Positions 62,254 to 64,000 of a DNA stretch of 64,000 nucleotides are shown piece by piece (position 1 is the first letter of the stretch; the number at the start of each line of letters is the position of its first letter). A program made the translations under genes and the position numbers. The stretch is from Flavobacteriales bacterium (GTDB taxonomy: Bacteria > Bacteroidota > Bacteroidia > CAIKAF01): positions 375,511 to 439,510 of the forward strand of contig JANWKT010000007.1 of NCBI GenBank assembly GCA_025451235.1. The letters run 5' to 3'. A model generated the notes under the pieces. The model was not told the origin of the DNA. It did no database searches and saw only the letters and a program-made list of their open reading frames with translations.

Positions 62254-62286
62254 TCACTGCCCCTAATTATATTAGACCTGAAAAAG

Positions 62287-62317
62287 AAAAAAAGCTACAT
62301 GAATATGTAGCTTTTTT
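62287..62317. terminator. bidirectional terminator
   Basis: AAAAAAAGCTACAT (62287-62300), loop GAAT, ATGTAGCTTTTTTT (62305-62318): a 14-bp stem with T runs on both strands, between the lipoprotein gene and convergent ndk. Confidence 0.9.
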
Positions 62318-62339
62318 TAATTTCATTCACGGGTAAGCC

Positions 62340-62762
62340 TTATTCACATATTTCTCTCTTAGCAAAATAGAAAGACCCTTCTATACCTGCATTTATATCA
62401 CTGTCGGAACCATGAACGGCATTGGCAGCGATCGACTTAGCGTATATTTTACGGATCGTTCCTTCCTCAGCCTTGGTAGGATCGGTAGCTCCAATGGTTT
62501 TACGAAATTCTTCCACTGCATTTTCTTTCTCAAGAATGGCCGCCACAATGGGCCCTGAAGACATATAATTCACCAATTCCACATAAAAAGGACGCTCCTT
62601 ATGGATCTCATAGAATTTTCCGGCATCTTCCTTTGTGAGCCTTGTATATTTTAAAGCAACAATTTTAAAACCGGCTTTAATAATATGGTCTATAATTGCA
62701 CCCATATATCCGTTTTCGATTGCATCGGGTTTTATCATTGTAAAAGTTCTGTTACCTGCCAT
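62340..62762 (-). CDS. ndk: nucleoside diphosphate kinase
   Basis: 140 residues, standard Ndk size. It moves the gamma phosphate between nucleoside triphosphates and diphosphates. Visible: [19 protein letters not shown] at the start, [18 protein letters not shown], and the catalytic His in [17 protein letters not shown]. It is divergent from nrnA across an 88-bp spacer. Confidence 0.97.
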   Translation of the reverse strand: MAGNRTFTMIKPDAIENGYMGAIIDHIIKAGFKIVALKYTRLTKEDAGKFYEIHKERPFYVELVNYMSSGPIVAAILEKENAVEEFRKTIGATDPTKAEEGTIRKIYAKSIAANAVHGSDSDINAGIEGSFYFAKREICE

Positions 62763-62802
62763 GTTTTCTGAATGTTTTAAATATTTATGCTGAAATTTGC
62801 CG

Positions 62803-62810
62803 CAAAATTA
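62803..62810 (-). promoter_or_regulatory. ndk -7 element TAATTTTG
   Basis: Minus-strand TAATTTTG within the same 18-base string TTAATTTTGCGGCAAATT seen before purL, 41 bp upstream of the ndk ATG. Confidence 0.5.
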
Positions 62811-62850
62811 ACAACTTTACAGAATAATCGACTGCAGGTCAAATCTATTT

Positions 62851-63894
62851 ATGCCGGATTTAAAAACATTAACTATTCAGGAACTCAGCCAGGCCATTGA
62901 AAAAAGCCGGAAAATAGTGATCATTCCACATAAGAACCCTGACGGCGATGCCATCGGCTCTTCCCTTGGTCTTTGCCATTATTTACATGATAAGCAGAAG
63001 GATTGCCATGTAGTGGTCAATGATTCTGCCCCCTATTTTATTGATTTTCTGCCTAAATTCGATCAGATCAAAGTGTTCGAGTCAGATCAATCCACCTGTA
63101 TTGACCTGGTTAAAAATGCCGACCTCATTATTTGTACCGATTATAGCCAGTTACACCGTTGTGGTGATCTTCAACCTTATGTAGAGGCATCTCCGGCACC
63201 TAAGGCAGTGATTGATCATCATCCAGGTCCTGATCCTAACTTTGATTTTTATTTTCATACCATAGCTGCCAGCAGCACCAGCGAATTGGTCTATCTATAT
63301 ATTCATGATGCTGACCCAGGTTATTTATTTAACAAGGATATAGCTTCTTGTTTATATACTGGATTATTGACCGATACCGGTTCTTTCAGGCATGCACTCA
63401 GGTCCGAAACATTCATGGTAGCTGCAGAATTATTGAAAACAGGTATCTCCTATGAGTTCCTGGTTTCTAAAATTTTCGACTCCAACACTCCCCAAAGGCT
63501 GAAGTTGGTTGGCTATGCCTTGAATGAAAAATTAATGATCCTGAATGATTATCGCACTGCCTATATATCCATCTCCTTTGAGGAATCAGAAAAACTAGGA
63601 TTAAAAAAGGGGGATACTGAAGGATTGGTGAACTATTGCTTAAGCATTAACGATATAGTGATGGGAGTTTTCTTTCATGAAAGGGAAAAAGGAAAAACCA
63701 AGATTTCATTGCGAAGCAAGGGTAACTTTGCGGTTAACAGTATTTCACAGCAATATTTTGGGGGCGGGGGGCATAAAAATGCTGCAGGAGGTGAGTTTAC
63801 AGGCTCCGCACAGGAAACCATCAATAAATTCCTGGAAATCTTACCACAATATAAAGATCAACTATCCAGTTTAGAAATAGGACAAAGAGATTAA
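62851..63894 (+). CDS. nrnA: DHH/DHHA1 phosphoesterase, NrnA-like
   Basis: 347 residues. The DHH domain has VIIPHKNPDGDAIGSSLGLC, LIICTDYSQLHRCG and AVIDHHPGPD (metal ligands). The DHHA1 end has YFGGGGHKNAAGGEF. Relatives degrade very short RNAs to mononucleotides and dephosphorylate pAp. It is followed after one base by the start of a lipoprotein gene; ndk-nrnA-gldI order is known in Bacteroidota. Confidence 0.92.
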   Translation: MPDLKTLTIQELSQAIEKSRKIVIIPHKNPDGDAIGSSLGLCHYLHDKQKDCHVVVNDSAPYFIDFLPKFDQIKVFESDQSTCIDLVKNADLIICTDYSQLHRCGDLQPYVEASPAPKAVIDHHPGPDPNFDFYFHTIAASSTSELVYLYIHDADPGYLFNKDIASCLYTGLLTDTGSFRHALRSETFMVAAELLKTGISYEFLVSKIFDSNTPQRLKLVGYALNEKLMILNDYRTAYISISFEESEKLGLKKGDTEGLVNYCLSINDIVMGVFFHEREKGKTKISLRSKGNFAVNSISQQYFGGGGHKNAAGGEFTGSAQETINKFLEILPQYKDQLSSLEIGQRD

Positions 63895-63895
63895 T

Positions 63896-64000
63896 ATGAA
63901 ATTGAGAACAATTATTTGTATCCTTTTTTCTCTTCTTGCATTATCCTCCTGTGGACCAAAAAAGAAAAAAACACAGCCGGTGGTGATCAATTATAATGAA
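63896..64000 (+). CDS. N-terminus of a lipoprotein (partial; possibly GldI/FKBP-type isomerase)
   Basis: ATG 63896 is 1 bp after the nrnA stop. The visible 35 residues are MKLRTIICILFSLLALSSCG followed by PKKKKTQPVVINYNE, with lipobox LSSC. The gene runs off the window. In several Bacteroidota the gene at this place next to nrnA encodes GldI, a lipoprotein peptidyl-prolyl isomerase of the gliding/T9SS system. The visible part does not include the catalytic domain, so this is a guess from position. Confidence 0.7.
   Translation, partial: MKLRTIICILFSLLALSSCGPKKKKTQPVVINYNE

Noticed and set aside
1-64000. tRNA or rRNA genes
   Set aside because: No cloverleaf with a TTCGA-type arm and CCA-proximal stem, and no rRNA-like segment, was found by eye.

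Overview
The window is a chromosomal segment of a Bacteroidota bacterium. The signs are: several secreted proteins with type IX secretion (T9SS) C-terminal sorting domains; lipoproteins with Bacteroidota-style lipoboxes; -7 promoter elements of the form TAnnTTTG; a primary sigma factor of only 287 residues without region 1.1; and low to moderate GC with almost no Shine-Dalgarno sequences. The exact order or family cannot be fixed from the sequence. No rRNA, tRNA, CRISPR array, prophage or complete insertion sequence is visible.

Layout. 1-5.4 kb is accessory. It holds a truncated membrane gene, an attC-like inverted repeat, a lipoprotein with two copies of one domain, a T9SS cargo gene with a shortened duplicate, about 850 bp packed with palindromic repeats, an LRR-like lipoprotein, and a GIY-YIG nuclease gene that fills the space between two inverted copies of a dispersed repeat. 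5.4-12 kb carries a VWA protein, a lipoprotein plus RDD membrane protein, a trypsin-like protease, a YdeI-like protein and an ARPP-1 protein. 12.1-15.4 kb is a tight five-gene operon: a DUF6620-like triple-repeat protein, two zinc-ribbon proteins, one unknown and a GNAT acetyltransferase. 15.4-19.1 kb has two tandem paralogous T9SS cargo proteins. 19.7-24.8 kb is core: gltA, rpsO, pnp and rpoD, with clear terminators. 24.8-31.2 kb holds a remnant of an OmpR-type regulator, an Omp28-like T9SS protein, an FMN glutamate-synthase-family enzyme, a LURP-one-like protein, a glycosyltransferase, a UspA protein and an HD hydrolase.

31.4-41.4 kb contains a glycosyltransferase, ftsE, a large TPR protein joined to an outer-membrane beta-barrel gene, a lone HsdR-N domain protein, a second glycosyltransferase, a TylF-type methyltransferase and a REP-associated transposase (RAYT) beside another copy of the dispersed repeat. 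41.4-48.1 kb is one giant T9SS-exported protein made of three about 560-residue beta-helix modules. 48.3-51.7 kb is mutL with two rhomboid-family genes, the second lacking the catalytic serine motif. 51.9-59.5 kb holds a GH3/beta-lactamase-like fusion, a GNAT, a lysine-rich small protein, an esterase, an acyltransferase without a normal start codon, and small secreted proteins. 59.5-64 kb is core: purL, ndk, nrnA and the start of a lipoprotein gene.

The most interesting signals are: the GIY-YIG gene bracketed by inverted repeats whose arms are conserved while the self-complementary core varies, with a further copy next to the RAYT; a triple TACGTA box at identical distances from the promoters of two duplicated secreted genes and in part upstream of a third; the concentric 156-bp palindrome at 3618-3773; the uncharacterised zinc-ribbon operon; and the attC-like structure at the left edge.
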